A DNA stretch of 64,000 bases from Pseudomonadota bacterium (GTDB taxonomy: Bacteria; Pseudomonadota; Gammaproteobacteria; UBA9214): the NCBI GenBank assembly GCA_041395565.1, contig JAWLAI010000002.1, positions 248,001-312,000 on the forward strand, written 5' to 3'. Positions 11,332 through 20,140 of this stretch are shown here, piece after piece; within the stretch, counting starts at the first letter, position 1; each line of letters begins with the position of its first letter. The translations under genes were made by a program, and so were the position numbers. The notes under the pieces are model-generated. The model was given only the letters and a program-made list of their open reading frames with translations, did no database searches and was not told the DNA's origin.

Positions 11332-12291
11332 ATGACGCACCGACCCTATTCGCTCATGCTCCATGGCGGCGCACTGACACCGTCCACGCCGCTGCGCACT
11401 GAGGCGCTCGCCGCGCGACTCGACAGCCTGCATGCCATCCTGGAACAGGGCAGGGAGATCCTGGTACGCGGCGGTAGCGCACTGCGGGCCGTCGAATACT
11501 GTGCCTGCCGGCTCGAGGACGATCCCTTGTTCAACGCGGGCCGTGGCTCGGTACTGAATGCTGACGGCGCCATCGAGATGGATGCCGCCATCATGGACGG
11601 GCGCGACCTCGCCGCAGGTGCCGTGGCTGCCATCCGCCGCATCGCCAATCCGGTCGCCCTGGCCAGGCAGGTCATGCGACACAGCGGGCACGTGCTGCTT
11701 GCAGGTGCGGGTGCGGCGCGCTACGCAAGGCAGCAGGGCATACCCCGCGTCGCCGCAGCCGCGCTCGTCACCGCGGCGCGCCTGCAGCAGTATCGAAGCG
11801 CAGACCCGGGCGACGGGTCGGAGTCACCGACCGGCACCATCGGCGCCGTGGCCTGCGACAAGCGCGGCAATCTGGCAGCGGCGACCTCGACCGGCGGTGT
11901 GGCGCGCAAGCGGGCTGGCCGCATCGGTGATTCAGCACTCGTCGGTGCGGGAGTGTACGCCGACAATTTGAGTTGCGCGGTTTCCGCGACCGGTCGTGGC
12001 GAGGATTTCATCCGCACCGTGCTGGCGAAGTACATCGCCGACCGGATCGAACTGCTGGGCGAAGACGCGGCGCGTGCGGCGCAGGCCGGCATCGAACAGC
12101 TGCAGCGCCGGGTTGCGGGTCACGGTGGCGTGATCGTCATCGATGCCAACGGCCGCTGCGCCAGCCGCTTTACGCCCGGGGGAATGCTGCACGGCTGGAT
12201 CGAGCACGGCGGACCTGCGCGTTGCAGTTGGAACGGGGTGCCGCCATGCGGCGTGCCGCGTGCGGACGCTACAGGAGGAATAGGCAGGTGA
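11332..12291 (+). CDS. iaaA: Isoaspartyl peptidase / L-asparaginase (Ntn hydrolase)
   Basis: The product is 319 residues, normal for plant-type asparaginases (EcAIII/IaaA), which hydrolyse beta-aspartyl dipeptides and asparagine. The nucleophilic threonine exposed by self-cleavage is Thr169 in the PTGTIGAVA motif. The alpha subunit keeps the LMLHGGA and NAGRGSVLNADGAIEMDAAIMDG motifs. The beta subunit carries STGGVARKRAGRIGDSALVGAGVYAD and SATGRGEDFIR. It helps to recycle isomerised aspartyl peptides in the cytoplasm. The gene runs convergently into the small membrane-protein gene ending at 12336. Confidence 0.93.
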   Translation: MTHRPYSLMLHGGALTPSTPLRTEALAARLDSLHAILEQGREILVRGGSALRAVEYCACRLEDDPLFNAGRGSVLNADGAIEMDAAIMDGRDLAAGAVAAIRRIANPVALARQVMRHSGHVLLAGAGAARYARQQGIPRVAAAALVTAARLQQYRSADPGDGSESPTGTIGAVACDKRGNLAAATSTGGVARKRAGRIGDSALVGAGVYADNLSCAVSATGRGEDFIRTVLAKYIADRIELLGEDAARAAQAGIEQLQRRVAGHGGVIVIDANGRCASRFTPGGMLHGWIEHGGPARCSWNGVPPCGVPRADATGGIGR

Positions 12292-12335
12292 ACGGCGCGG
12301 TGACGGCTGACGGCCGCCACCGCACGAAAATCAGG

Positions 12336-12647
12336 CTAGAGTGCGAAAGTCGTGTAGACCCAGACGAGACCCAGTACCAGCGCGATGCTGGTCACGCCCA
12401 TCAGCACCGTGACAATGTGATTCTTGCGCCAGCCCCGGAATACCCAGTAGCTCTGCAGGCCGACAAAGCCCGCCGCGGTTCCGACCACCATGACCAGTCC
12501 CTTGTTGGCGATGTCGGAACTCAGGATGAAGACAATGAAAAACACGAAGGCAACACCCAGCGGGGTCAGGGTGAACATCCAGTCCTCGACTTCATGCCGG
12601 TCACGACTGGTGTTCAGCATTTTCGCCAACTTTCCGGTTTCATCCAT
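12336..12647 (-). CDS. Small three-helix membrane protein, unknown
   Basis: The product is 103 residues. A charged N-terminal segment (KMLNTSRDRHEVEDWMF) is followed by three hydrophobic helices (about 28-43, 50-70, 77-100) with a basic RGWRKNH loop. I do not recognise the family. The ATG has a strong AAGGAGACGAGCT leader. A TTGAC-GCTA-ATCAA box centred near -41 from a plausible CATTAT -10 suggests class II activation by an Fnr/Anr-type protein, which would fit a role under low oxygen. Confidence 0.75.
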   Translation of the reverse strand: MDETGKLAKMLNTSRDRHEVEDWMFTLTPLGVAFVFFIVFILSSDIANKGLVMVVGTAAGFVGLQSYWVFRGWRKNHIVTVLMGVTSIALVLGLVWVYTTFAL

Positions 12648-12678
12648 AGCTCGTCTCCTTGTGTCGATTTGGTGTAAG

Positions 12679-12719
12679 GATAATGCCAGCCGCTCGAAAT
12701 TTGTTATTGACGCTAATCA
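12679..12719 (-). promoter_or_regulatory. Predicted Fnr/Anr-activated promoter
   Basis: On the minus strand a CATTAT -10 candidate (12679-12684) lies below a palindromic box TTGAC-GCTA-ATCAA (12706-12719), one mismatch from the Fnr consensus TTGAT-N4-ATCAA. With a start near 12672 the box centre falls at about -41, the class II activator position. The rest of the 327-base gap 12648-12974 is AT-richer than its surroundings and shows nothing else that I recognise. Confidence 0.5.
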
Positions 12720-12974
12720 AATCCGGTTAATACAAAACGCATGCTATTCTAATTCACGAAATTACCGATACAACCACTGACAAAATGACGCACGTGTTAG
12801 CGTATTCCGCGCTGTACAGCGGCACCCGCGCGACGGCATACAACTCGTCAACAAAATGTCATCTCGTCTCCGGCCATGCCTGCCGGCGCACGCCATGCGC
12901 ATCAAGTTACGAACGCACAGGCAACGCGCTAGACCTTCGTCTATGCGTTTAACCGAGCGCAACCGGCCGACGGC

Positions 12975-13505
12975 ATGATCGTCCTGTTCAACAAGCCCTT
13001 CAGGGTGCTGTCGCAGTTCACTGCCGCCGATGGCAAGACCACCCTCGCGGACTACATCGACATCCCCGGTGTCTACTGTGCCGGACGCCTGGACTACGAC
13101 AGCGAGGGTCTATTGGTGCTGACGGATGACGGTCGGCTGCAGCAAAGCATCAGCAACCCCCGTCACGGCAAGCACAAGGGTTACTGGGTACAGGTCGAGG
13201 GCGTACCCGATGCGGCCGCGCTGCAGCGGTTGCGCTCCGGCGTCGCGCTGAACGACGGCATGACCCGTCCGGCACAGGCCGAATGCATCGAGCCGCCCCA
13301 GCTCTGGCCGCGCGATCCGCCCATCCGCGTGCGCAAGGCCATACCCACCGCCTGGCTGGATCTGACCATCGGCGAGGGCCGTAACCGCCAGGTCCGGCGC
13401 ATGACGGCACAGGTGGGTCATCCCACGCTGCGGCTGGTCCGTTACCGTGTCGACAAGTGGACGCTGGACGGTATACCGAGCGGCACGTATCGCGTGCTGG
13501 CATGA
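12975..13505 (+). CDS. rluE: Ribosomal large subunit pseudouridine synthase, RluE type
   Basis: The product is 176 residues, the short RsuA/RluB/E/F type without an S4 domain. The catalytic aspartate lies in the GRLDYDSEGLLVLTDDG motif (about residues 37-53). The conserved ISNPRHGKHKGYWVQV and EGRNRQVRRMTAQVGHPTLRLVR blocks follow. RluE of Escherichia coli modifies U2457 of 23S rRNA, and the compact form with MIVLFNKPFRVLSQF at the start matches it best. The DUF3175 gene follows after 54 bases. Confidence 0.9.
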   Translation: MIVLFNKPFRVLSQFTAADGKTTLADYIDIPGVYCAGRLDYDSEGLLVLTDDGRLQQSISNPRHGKHKGYWVQVEGVPDAAALQRLRSGVALNDGMTRPAQAECIEPPQLWPRDPPIRVRKAIPTAWLDLTIGEGRNRQVRRMTAQVGHPTLRLVRYRVDKWTLDGIPSGTYRVLA

Positions 13506-13559
13506 ACCTGCCGCACGACAGCCGGCTACCGAGCGCGCCCGGCCGGGACCCGCACTGTC

Positions 13560-13865
13560 GTGGCCGCTAGGCACAAGCGCGCTGCCGGTACCCGCTGGTC
13601 CGGCGAGGTCACCCGCACGAGTAATGCGCTCGACCTGGAGGCGGGCGTATTCACCTGGCAGGACCCGGTCCGCATCGCGCGCTCCCTGCAGCGCTCGGCC
13701 GAAGCCAGCCGCCGCCGCAAGCGTCCGCCATTCCACTCTGCCATGTCGATGCTGGTGTTATACATCAACCGTGCCGGCCGCAATCTGGACCGTCAGCAGC
13801 GCGCAGTCCTGGAACAGGCCAAGGACGAGCTGCGCCGGCTCTACGGCAGGACCCCGCGCAGTTGA
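13560..13865 (+). CDS. DUF3175 family protein
   Basis: A 101-residue basic protein. The core (WSGEVTRTSNALDLEAGVF, then DPVRIARSLQRSAEASRRRK and SAMSMLVLYINRAGRNL) is the hallmark of the DUF3175 family, small conserved cytoplasmic proteins of unknown function. The start is a GTG at 13560; the frame is closed just upstream, so there is little choice. It lies between rluE and a PEBP-family gene on the same strand. Confidence 0.85.
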   Translation: MAARHKRAAGTRWSGEVTRTSNALDLEAGVFTWQDPVRIARSLQRSAEASRRRKRPPFHSAMSMLVLYINRAGRNLDRQQRAVLEQAKDELRRLYGRTPRS

Positions 13866-13932
13866 ACCCGGGGACACCGCCGCGGCCGTTTTACGCTATG
13901 CTTCTGAGGTCGACCCTGAACAGGAACCCGCA

Positions 13933-14409
13933 ATGACGCTCAGGCTCGGATCCGCGGCATTCGTCCAGGGCGGAGAGATCCCCGCCCGCTATACCTGTGA
14001 CGGGAGCAACCGCGCACCGCCGCTGGCATGGACCGGTGTACCCGCTGCGGCGCACAGTCTGGTCCTGATCGTCGATGATCCGGATGCCTCGGATCCCGAC
14101 GCGTCGCACCTGCCCTGGGTGCACTGGGTGCTGTACAACATTCCGCCAACGGCGCACGGGCTGCCGGAAGGCTGCGGCCCGGCGGACCTGCCGTCCGGTA
14201 CACGCGAAGGCAGCAACAGCTGGAAACGCACCGGCTATGGCGGCCCTTGTCCACCGCTCGGGCGGCACCGCTATGTGCACCGCCTCTATGCGCTGGACAG
14301 CGTGCTGCCGGACCTGCAGACGCCCGGCAAACAGGCCATCGAGAACGCCATGCAGGGACATGTGATCGCACAGGCCGAGCTGATCGGCACCTACAGGAGG
14401 TCCGACTAG
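13933..14409 (+). CDS. YbhB/YbcL family (PEBP-like) protein
   Basis: A 158-residue protein of the Raf-kinase-inhibitor-like/PEBP family. It contains IPARYTCDGSNRAPPLAWTGVP, LVLIVDDPDA, LPWVHWVLYNIP and the GYGGPCPP-GRHRYVHRLYAL block that frames the anion-binding pocket. Bacterial members are mostly cytoplasmic and of uncertain function. The ATG at 13933 gives the standard N-terminus; a much longer upstream frame is a shadow. Confidence 0.92.
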   Translation: MTLRLGSAAFVQGGEIPARYTCDGSNRAPPLAWTGVPAAAHSLVLIVDDPDASDPDASHLPWVHWVLYNIPPTAHGLPEGCGPADLPSGTREGSNSWKRTGYGGPCPPLGRHRYVHRLYALDSVLPDLQTPGKQAIENAMQGHVIAQAELIGTYRRSD

Positions 14410-14700
14410 CATTGCTCACGAGATCCGCCCGGCCGGGACCGGCGCAATGATTTATGCCCGGCAGCGCAGGGCATGTGCCGTGGCTGCAGGCTCTAGCCAC
14501 TATGCGACAATCGGGGATGCGAAACCTGTTAGCCCTGCACCAGGTCCGGCTGCCATTGTGCGTGCGTGGCCGTACCCGCCGGCTGCCTATGCTGGCCACC
14601 GCGGGCAGGGGATGACCGGGCCGGTGCGGACGCATGCACTGGCCCGCATCCGGCCATGCCGATACTAGCGCGTGCCGGCAGTACCGGCAGGAAACCGTTC

Positions 14701-15219
14701 ATGGAGACGCCGGGCCCCGAACCGCTGCTGTACTTTGCCTATGGTTCGAACATGTCCACACCACGCCTGCGCCGTCGCATCGCCAGCGCACGCCGCGTTG
14801 CCGTGGCCAGCCTCGCGGGTCATGCACTGCGCTTCCACAAGCGCGGCCGGGACGGTACCGCGAAGTGCGACGCCTGCCACACGGGTCGTGCCCGCGATGT
14901 CGTACACGGCGTCGTGTTTGAAATCCGCGCCACGGACAAGCCGCGGCTGGATGCCTGCGAGGGACTCGGCCACGGGTATCTCGAGAAGACGGTTACCGTG
15001 ACGGACCGCGCCGGCGCTCAGTACCGTGCCTTCACCTACTACGCCACTGACATCGCGGCGGGGCTGCTACCCTATCGGTGGTACAAGCAGCATGTATTGC
15101 GCGGCGCGTGCGAGCATGCGCTTCCCGCCGCTTATATCGCGCGCATCCGGCGCATTCCCGCATGCGCCGATCCCGTACCCGGAAACCACGCGCGCGAACT
15201 CGCGATCTATCGTGACTGA
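14701..15219 (+). CDS. Gamma-glutamylcyclotransferase-like protein
   Basis: The product is 172 residues. It starts with the fold's glycine-rich YFAYGSNMSTPRL loop (about 11-23), and the probable catalytic acid is the Glu in LDACEGLGHGYL. YRAFTYYAT and PYRWYKQHVLRGACEHALP complete the domain. Members release 5-oxoproline from gamma-glutamyl compounds, or act on related amides. The ATG at 14701 follows a weak AGGAAA. The preceding 291 bases (14410-14700) show no gene. Confidence 0.85.
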   Translation: METPGPEPLLYFAYGSNMSTPRLRRRIASARRVAVASLAGHALRFHKRGRDGTAKCDACHTGRARDVVHGVVFEIRATDKPRLDACEGLGHGYLEKTVTVTDRAGAQYRAFTYYATDIAAGLLPYRWYKQHVLRGACEHALPAAYIARIRRIPACADPVPGNHARELAIYRD

Positions 15220-15393
15220 CGCCATGCCGCTCCTGCCGGCTGCCAGGGGATGCAGCTAGCTGTTTGTATTGAAAGCGTTTTTATACGCCCGCCCTGGCAG
15301 CATTGCCTGACAGTTTGTCAGCCCCGGGAAACGGGGCTATTCTCAGGCGCATAACAACACGCTGCAACGGAGCATACGGGGGGATGTTCCATC

Positions 15394-16728
15394 ATGGACA
15401 AGCCACACAAGCCAGATCTCAGCCTGCAGTCCATCATCGACTCGCATTCCAATCCGTTCGTCCTGCTGGACGAGAATTTCACCATCATCGCCGCCAACAA
15501 GGCCTACTGCGATGCCTACGGCATCACCGACGACAGCGTGGTCGGCCACAAGTGTCACCGGATCTCGCATCATTTCGATACCCCGTGTGCGATGAACGGC
15601 GAGGACTGCCCGTTGGCACAGGTCCTGGAGACCAATGCACGCTACGAAGTCCTGCACATCCATTACGATCAGCATAACCAGCCGGAGCACGTGCGCATCA
15701 AGGGCTATCCGATCCTGGGTGCGGACGGCACCCGTTACGTCGGCGAGGAGGTCATTCGCCTGGCCCGCGCCACCGAACTCGATTGCGAGGAGCAACAGCT
15801 GATCGGCAGGTCCATGGCCTTCCGACGCTGCATCGAGGGTTTGACGACGGCGGCGGCCTCGGATGCGAATATCCTGCTGGTCGGCGAAAGCGGGGTGGGC
15901 AAGAACCTGGCTGCCAGTTATATCCACAACCGTTCATCCCGCAGCGGCCGCACCTTCATCACCATGGACTGCAGGAACATCGATGCAGCACAGTTCGAGA
16001 GCGAGCTGTTCGGCCATGAGCGCGGCGCCTTCGCCGGCTGTGTCGGTCGCCGGCGCGGTCTGCTGGACGAGGCCGACGGCGGCACGCTGTTCCTGGACGA
16101 GGTCGGCGATCTGCCGCTGGAACTGCAGGGCAGGCTGCTGAATGCCATAGAAACCGGACACTATCGCCGGGTCGGCGGCCGCGAATTGCGCAAGTCCGAC
16201 ATCCGCATCATCGCCTCGACCCATCAGGACCTGCCGACGCTGATCCGCTGCAACAGCTTCCGTTCCGATTTCTACTACCGGCTCTCCGGTATCGTGCACA
16301 AGATCCCCGCGTTGCGCGAACGCAAGGACGATATACCGGCGCTTGCCGATGCGCTGCTCGTGCGTCTGCGCGATCCGGCCGCCTATCGCTGCCAGATCGA
16401 CGAAGACGCGCGCATGTTGCTGGCGGAGTACGACTATCCCGGCAATGTGCGCGAACTGCGCAATACCCTGCAACGGGCGGTGTCGCTGTGCACGGACGGG
16501 CATATCCGGGCCGAGCACATCCGCTTCGACGAGCGACCCGCCGTCCCGGCGCCGGCCGGCGGCGACGCGCGCTCGCTGCGCCAGATCGAGTCCGAGCAGA
16601 TCGCCTACCTGCTGGAGAAGTACCAAGGCCACCGGCGCAAGGTCGCCCGGGAACTGGGCATCAGCGAGCGCACCCTGTACCGCAAGCTGGAAAAATACCG
16701 GCTGACCCGCGCCGGCAGGACACCGTGA
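15394..16728 (+). CDS. PAS-AAA+-Fis regulator of the NtrC type with a degenerate GAFTGA loop
   Basis: The product is 444 residues. A PAS domain (about 12-125) carries three cysteines in CHRISHHFDTPCAMNGEDCPL (54, 65, 72), a pattern seen in possible metal- or redox-sensing PAS domains. The AAA+ core (about 135-370) has Walker A GESGVGKN (164-171) and Walker B TLFLDEVGD (231-239). The sigma-54 contact loop reads GAFAGC (211-216) instead of GAFTGA. A Fis-type HTH (HRRKVARELGISERTLYRKLEKY) ends the protein. Because the threonine of GAFTGA is normally needed to engage sigma-54, this protein may work without it, as TyrR does. No sigma-54 promoter is evident nearby. The gene downstream encodes a UbiA prenyltransferase. 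Confidence 0.9.
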   Translation: MDKPHKPDLSLQSIIDSHSNPFVLLDENFTIIAANKAYCDAYGITDDSVVGHKCHRISHHFDTPCAMNGEDCPLAQVLETNARYEVLHIHYDQHNQPEHVRIKGYPILGADGTRYVGEEVIRLARATELDCEEQQLIGRSMAFRRCIEGLTTAAASDANILLVGESGVGKNLAASYIHNRSSRSGRTFITMDCRNIDAAQFESELFGHERGAFAGCVGRRRGLLDEADGGTLFLDEVGDLPLELQGRLLNAIETGHYRRVGGRELRKSDIRIIASTHQDLPTLIRCNSFRSDFYYRLSGIVHKIPALRERKDDIPALADALLVRLRDPAAYRCQIDEDARMLLAEYDYPGNVRELRNTLQRAVSLCTDGHIRAEHIRFDERPAVPAPAGGDARSLRQIESEQIAYLLEKYQGHRRKVARELGISERTLYRKLEKYRLTRAGRTP

Positions 16729-16792
16729 CAGCCGCCGTTCGTGATCCGCCGCCAGCCGGCGCATGCGGGCGGCGGCAGCGCTGATTTTCGTC

Positions 16793-17686
16793 ATGTCCTT
16801 CCGCGTCCTGCTACAGTCGCTGCGGCTGCCGTTCCTGGTGCTGACCCCGGTCTGTGTGCTGCTCGGCGTCGCCACGGCTGCGCATAGCGACGCACATCTC
16901 GACCCGATGCTGGTGCTCGCGACGCTGGCTGCCGCCCTGTTCGCACACATCAGCGTCAACACGCTCAACGAATATCACGATTTCACCAGCGGTCTCGATC
17001 TGCACACGCAGAAGACACCGTTCAGCGGCGGCAGCGGGGCACTGCCGGCGCACCCCGGTATGGCCCCGGCCGTGCTGGCGACGGGGCTGTTGTCGCTGGG
17101 GGTCGTCGTGCTGGCCGGCTGCTATTTCCTCTATCTGCGCGGACTGGTGCTGCTCCCCGCCGGCATGGTGGGCCTGCTGCTGGTGACGACCTACACGCGC
17201 TGGCTGAACCGTTCGCCGTGGCTGTGCCTGGTCGCACCCGGTCTGGGCTTCGGCCCGCTCATGGTGGCCGGGACCCATTTCGTGCTGACCGGGCAGATCA
17301 CCGCCCAGGCGCTCAGCACCGCCTTGGTGCCGTTCTTCCTGGTAAACAATCTGCTGCTGCTGAACCAGTATCCGGACATCGAGGCCGATGCCGGCGCCGG
17401 CCGCAGGCACGTGCCGATCGCCTTCGGCACGACCACGGCCAATACCATCTACGCAGTGTTCCTGGCCGCGGCTGCGGTGGACCTGCTGGCTGCCACAGCC
17501 AGCGGGCTGCTGCCCGCTACGGCGCTGCTGGCGCTGCTCACGCTGGCACCGTCATGCTTCGCATGGGTCGGCGCCCTGCGACATCACGGCGGCATCGGCC
17601 GCTATCCGCGCTACCTTGCCGCCAATGTCGCCACCGCGGTACTGACACCCGCCGTACTCGCGGCCGTGCTGATCGTTGCGCACTGA
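16793..17686 (+). CDS. UbiA/MenA-type prenyltransferase
   Basis: An integral membrane protein of 297 residues with eight or nine hydrophobic helices. The two Asp-rich motifs of the UbiA superfamily are present: NEYHDFTSGLD (about 60) and NQYPDIEADAGAGRRHVP (about 190), which bind the Mg-prenyl-diphosphate. The second motif and overall length resemble 1,4-dihydroxy-2-naphthoate prenyltransferases (MenA), but no other menaquinone genes are nearby, so the acceptor is left open. The ATG at 16793 is preferred; an upstream in-frame ATG at 16763 would add ten residues. The gene ends 21 bases from the convergent Omp85-like gene. Confidence 0.85.
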   Translation: MSFRVLLQSLRLPFLVLTPVCVLLGVATAAHSDAHLDPMLVLATLAAALFAHISVNTLNEYHDFTSGLDLHTQKTPFSGGSGALPAHPGMAPAVLATGLLSLGVVVLAGCYFLYLRGLVLLPAGMVGLLLVTTYTRWLNRSPWLCLVAPGLGFGPLMVAGTHFVLTGQITAQALSTALVPFFLVNNLLLLNQYPDIEADAGAGRRHVPIAFGTTTANTIYAVFLAAAAVDLLAATASGLLPATALLALLTLAPSCFAWVGALRHHGGIGRYPRYLAANVATAVLTPAVLAAVLIVAH

Positions 17687-17706
17687 GGCGGCATCCCGCA
17701 GCGGCT

Positions 17707-19350
17707 TCAGAACGTCGTCTTGGCCTCCAGCAGGAGCTGCACGCTGTCGATCGAATCCGTGCGATCGAGCGGAAAGGCAAGGTCGACATGAATCACCTTG
17801 CCGCTGCCGGTGCGGTTGTTGCCGATGCGCAGTCCGAAGCCGACATCCGACAGCCAGCCGAGATTGTCCGCACCAACCGGATTCTCGCCCCAGGTGCGGC
17901 CGACGTCGGCGAACACCGCGCCGCCGATGCGGAACAGGTTCCACGGGTACCAACGCGTGAAATAGCGCTCCTCGATTGTGAGCAGCAGGCTGCGGTCGCC
18001 GCCCTGGTAGCGTAACGGGTAACCGCGCAGGCCGCTATCGCCGCCGAGATACAGCGGGTTGTCCAGGTCGAGATTCGTACCCGCGCTCGCCGCCACCTTG
18101 CTGAAGAACATGCGCCGCGGCGAATGGCGGTAATACCAGCTGGCACTGGTGTCCAGCAACAGGTTCTGCGCGCCGCCATCCTGCCAGCGCCCGCCCAGGC
18201 CGGCGGCGAGATAGAGGGCATTCTCGCCAGGATTGCCGAAGCCGCGGCTGACGGTGGAATCCAGCAGCACGGCATTGTCGAGCGAACCGAACGCCGTGCT
18301 GGCGAAACCCAGCTGCAGGTTCAGCTGCAAGCCCCGCAGGATGTCCTCGACGCGTCCGATCTGGTCTCGGTTCACCACGACCGCGTAATCGTCCTCGATC
18401 ACTTCCAGGCCCACGAACGGGAAGACGTACTTGCGGTCTTCCGGCAGCACGCCGGCCTGTGGCAGCGTGCTGTTGCCGTCCGGGCTGAAGCGGTGCTCCT
18501 CGAACCCGAAACCTGCGCTGTAGCGCATCACCCAGCCGGACTTCAGGCCCGGCGAGAAACCGACGTGCACCTGATAGCCGTCTTCCTCGTGGCGGAACTC
18601 GGCCTGCTGCTCACCGCGGTCGTAGAGCGTATCGACACCGTTGCTGCTGTGCAGCGACAGGCCGTGGGCATGGCGGCTGTCCAGGGCGTAGAACGGTAAC
18701 CCGGCGTCGAACTGATAGCCGCTGCCCTCGTCACTGTCGGCATAGGAAGCCAGCAGACTGTAACGCGTCCCGCCCACCTCGCGGTCGTAGTATTCGATCA
18801 TGTCGGATTCGCTGTCCACATCCGCCTGGTGGCGCAGACTGAGCGAGATGCCGGTACCGAGCAGGTTGGACTCCTCGAAGCCGATCGTGCCGCTGTTGGT
18901 GCCGCCGTTACGGCCGAAATCGAGCCTGGGCTTCAGCGTCCAGACGTCGGTGGTCTTGACCCGCAGGTCCACCACACCGTCCGCGTAACGCACCGGTTCG
19001 ATACGCGCGTTCTCGAGGTAGGCATTGCTGCGCAGGATCCGTTCGGATTCCTCGAGCAAGCGCTGTGAGTACACGTCCCCGGACCGGAACAGCAGCTGCC
19101 GGCGGATGACGTGCGGCATGGTCCGGATATGCAGGCGGTTCGCGGCGCGGTAGAGCAGGCGGTTCTCCTTGGGATCTTCGGGGTTGAAGATGTCGCCGTT
19201 GTCGATGAGGATCTCGCCGATCCGTGCGCCCGTCGCCTCCAGGTAGGCCGGGGACAGCGGATCGACTGCCGCCGTGGCCGTGACTTCCGCCCGTGCCGGA
19301 CACAGGAACAGCAGCGCGCACAACAATACTGCCGGGCTAGTGCCACGCAT
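17707..19350 (-). CDS. Omp85/BamA-superfamily outer-membrane protein with a short POTRA region
   Basis: The product is 547 residues: a signal peptide (to CPARA), a short N-terminal region (about 40-130) containing one clear POTRA-like unit (RLLEESERILRSNAYLENARIEP), and a C-terminal 16-strand-type barrel. The GGDSGLRGYPLRYQGG segment (about 440) is the conserved loop-6 motif (VRGF/LRGY) of the superfamily, and the protein ends in Phe as outer-membrane barrels do. BamA has five POTRAs and is about 800 residues, so this is not BamA; it is closer to surface-antigen D15-like proteins of unknown cargo. The disrupted marC gene lies immediately upstream. Confidence 0.88.
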   Translation of the reverse strand: MRGTSPAVLLCALLFLCPARAEVTATAAVDPLSPAYLEATGARIGEILIDNGDIFNPEDPKENRLLYRAANRLHIRTMPHVIRRQLLFRSGDVYSQRLLEESERILRSNAYLENARIEPVRYADGVVDLRVKTTDVWTLKPRLDFGRNGGTNSGTIGFEESNLLGTGISLSLRHQADVDSESDMIEYYDREVGGTRYSLLASYADSDEGSGYQFDAGLPFYALDSRHAHGLSLHSSNGVDTLYDRGEQQAEFRHEEDGYQVHVGFSPGLKSGWVMRYSAGFGFEEHRFSPDGNSTLPQAGVLPEDRKYVFPFVGLEVIEDDYAVVVNRDQIGRVEDILRGLQLNLQLGFASTAFGSLDNAVLLDSTVSRGFGNPGENALYLAAGLGGRWQDGGAQNLLLDTSASWYYRHSPRRMFFSKVAASAGTNLDLDNPLYLGGDSGLRGYPLRYQGGDRSLLLTIEERYFTRWYPWNLFRIGGAVFADVGRTWGENPVGADNLGWLSDVGFGLRIGNNRTGSGKVIHVDLAFPLDRTDSIDSVQLLLEAKTTF

Positions 19351-19353
19351 GAT

Positions 19354-19984
19354 TCAGCCCAACACCGGAAACAGGCCGCGCAGGCCGTTGGCGATGATTT
19401 CTATCGCGATGGCGGCCAGCAGCAGTCCGAACAGGCGATCGATGATACTCATGCCGATCCGGCCCAGCGTGGTGCCGATCTCAGCGCCAGGCTCAGCACC
19501 AGCCACAGCACGACGCAGACCAGCAGGATGCAGCCGATGACGACAACCGGATGCAGGGTTGCGCGGAGCGCTGCATCTGGATGATGACGGTGCTGATGGC
19601 GCCCGGACCGGCAAGCATCGGAATCGCCAGCGGTACGACGGCGATACTGGACATGTCCGCGGCGGTCTTTTTCTCGGTATGGGTGGTCCGCAGCGTGTCG
19701 GGCTCGGCGCGCAGCATGGCCAGCGCCATCAGCAACAGCACGATCCCCCCGCCGACGCGGAACGAGGACAGGCTGGTGCCGATGAAGGCGAGCAGGTGCT
19801 CGCCGAACAGCGCAGCCGTCACCAGCACCACCGCCACCGTGATGCTGGTGATGAGTGCCACGCGTCTGCGCTGGCGGCTGTCCTGGCCCTGGGTCAGGGA
19901 CAGGAATAGCGGCACTGCGATGAAAGGGTCGAGGATGACCAGCAGGGCGGTCGTGAAGCGTGTATATTCGGTCCAGTGTTCCAT
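19354..19984 (-). pseudogene. MarC-family membrane protein gene disrupted by two frameshifts
   Basis: The three consecutive parts of a MarC-family (about 200-residue, six-helix) protein are present but in three frames. From 19984 the first frame gives MEHWTEYTRFTTALLVILDP through LAGPGAISTVIIQMQR. The continuation HPVVVIGCILLVCVVLWLVLSLAL is in a second frame, the switch being near 19555-19575. The conserved end LGRIGMSIIDRLFGLLLAAIAIE through GLRGLFPVLG is in a third, the switch being near 19475-19490. Both breaks act like single-base deletions. Either the gene is dead or the sequence has two errors. MarC proteins are inner-membrane proteins of unclear function. Confidence 0.85.
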
Positions 19985-20140
19985 GCGTCTCGGGCCAGCA
20001 GGATGGATGCGGTGGCAGCATGATTATCAAGTTACCTGCGCCAGATTAACAGAGGATTAACCGACCATGCCTGCGCGGCCGGCACCATGCCCGGCAAACA
20101 GACCAGCGTGCGATTCTGCAACAACCGTGAGGAGGCCAAC

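Noticed and set aside
15285..15310. Sigma-54 promoter (TGGCAG...TTGC-like) before the NtrC-type regulator
   Set aside because: The GG to GC distance is 7 bases instead of 10.
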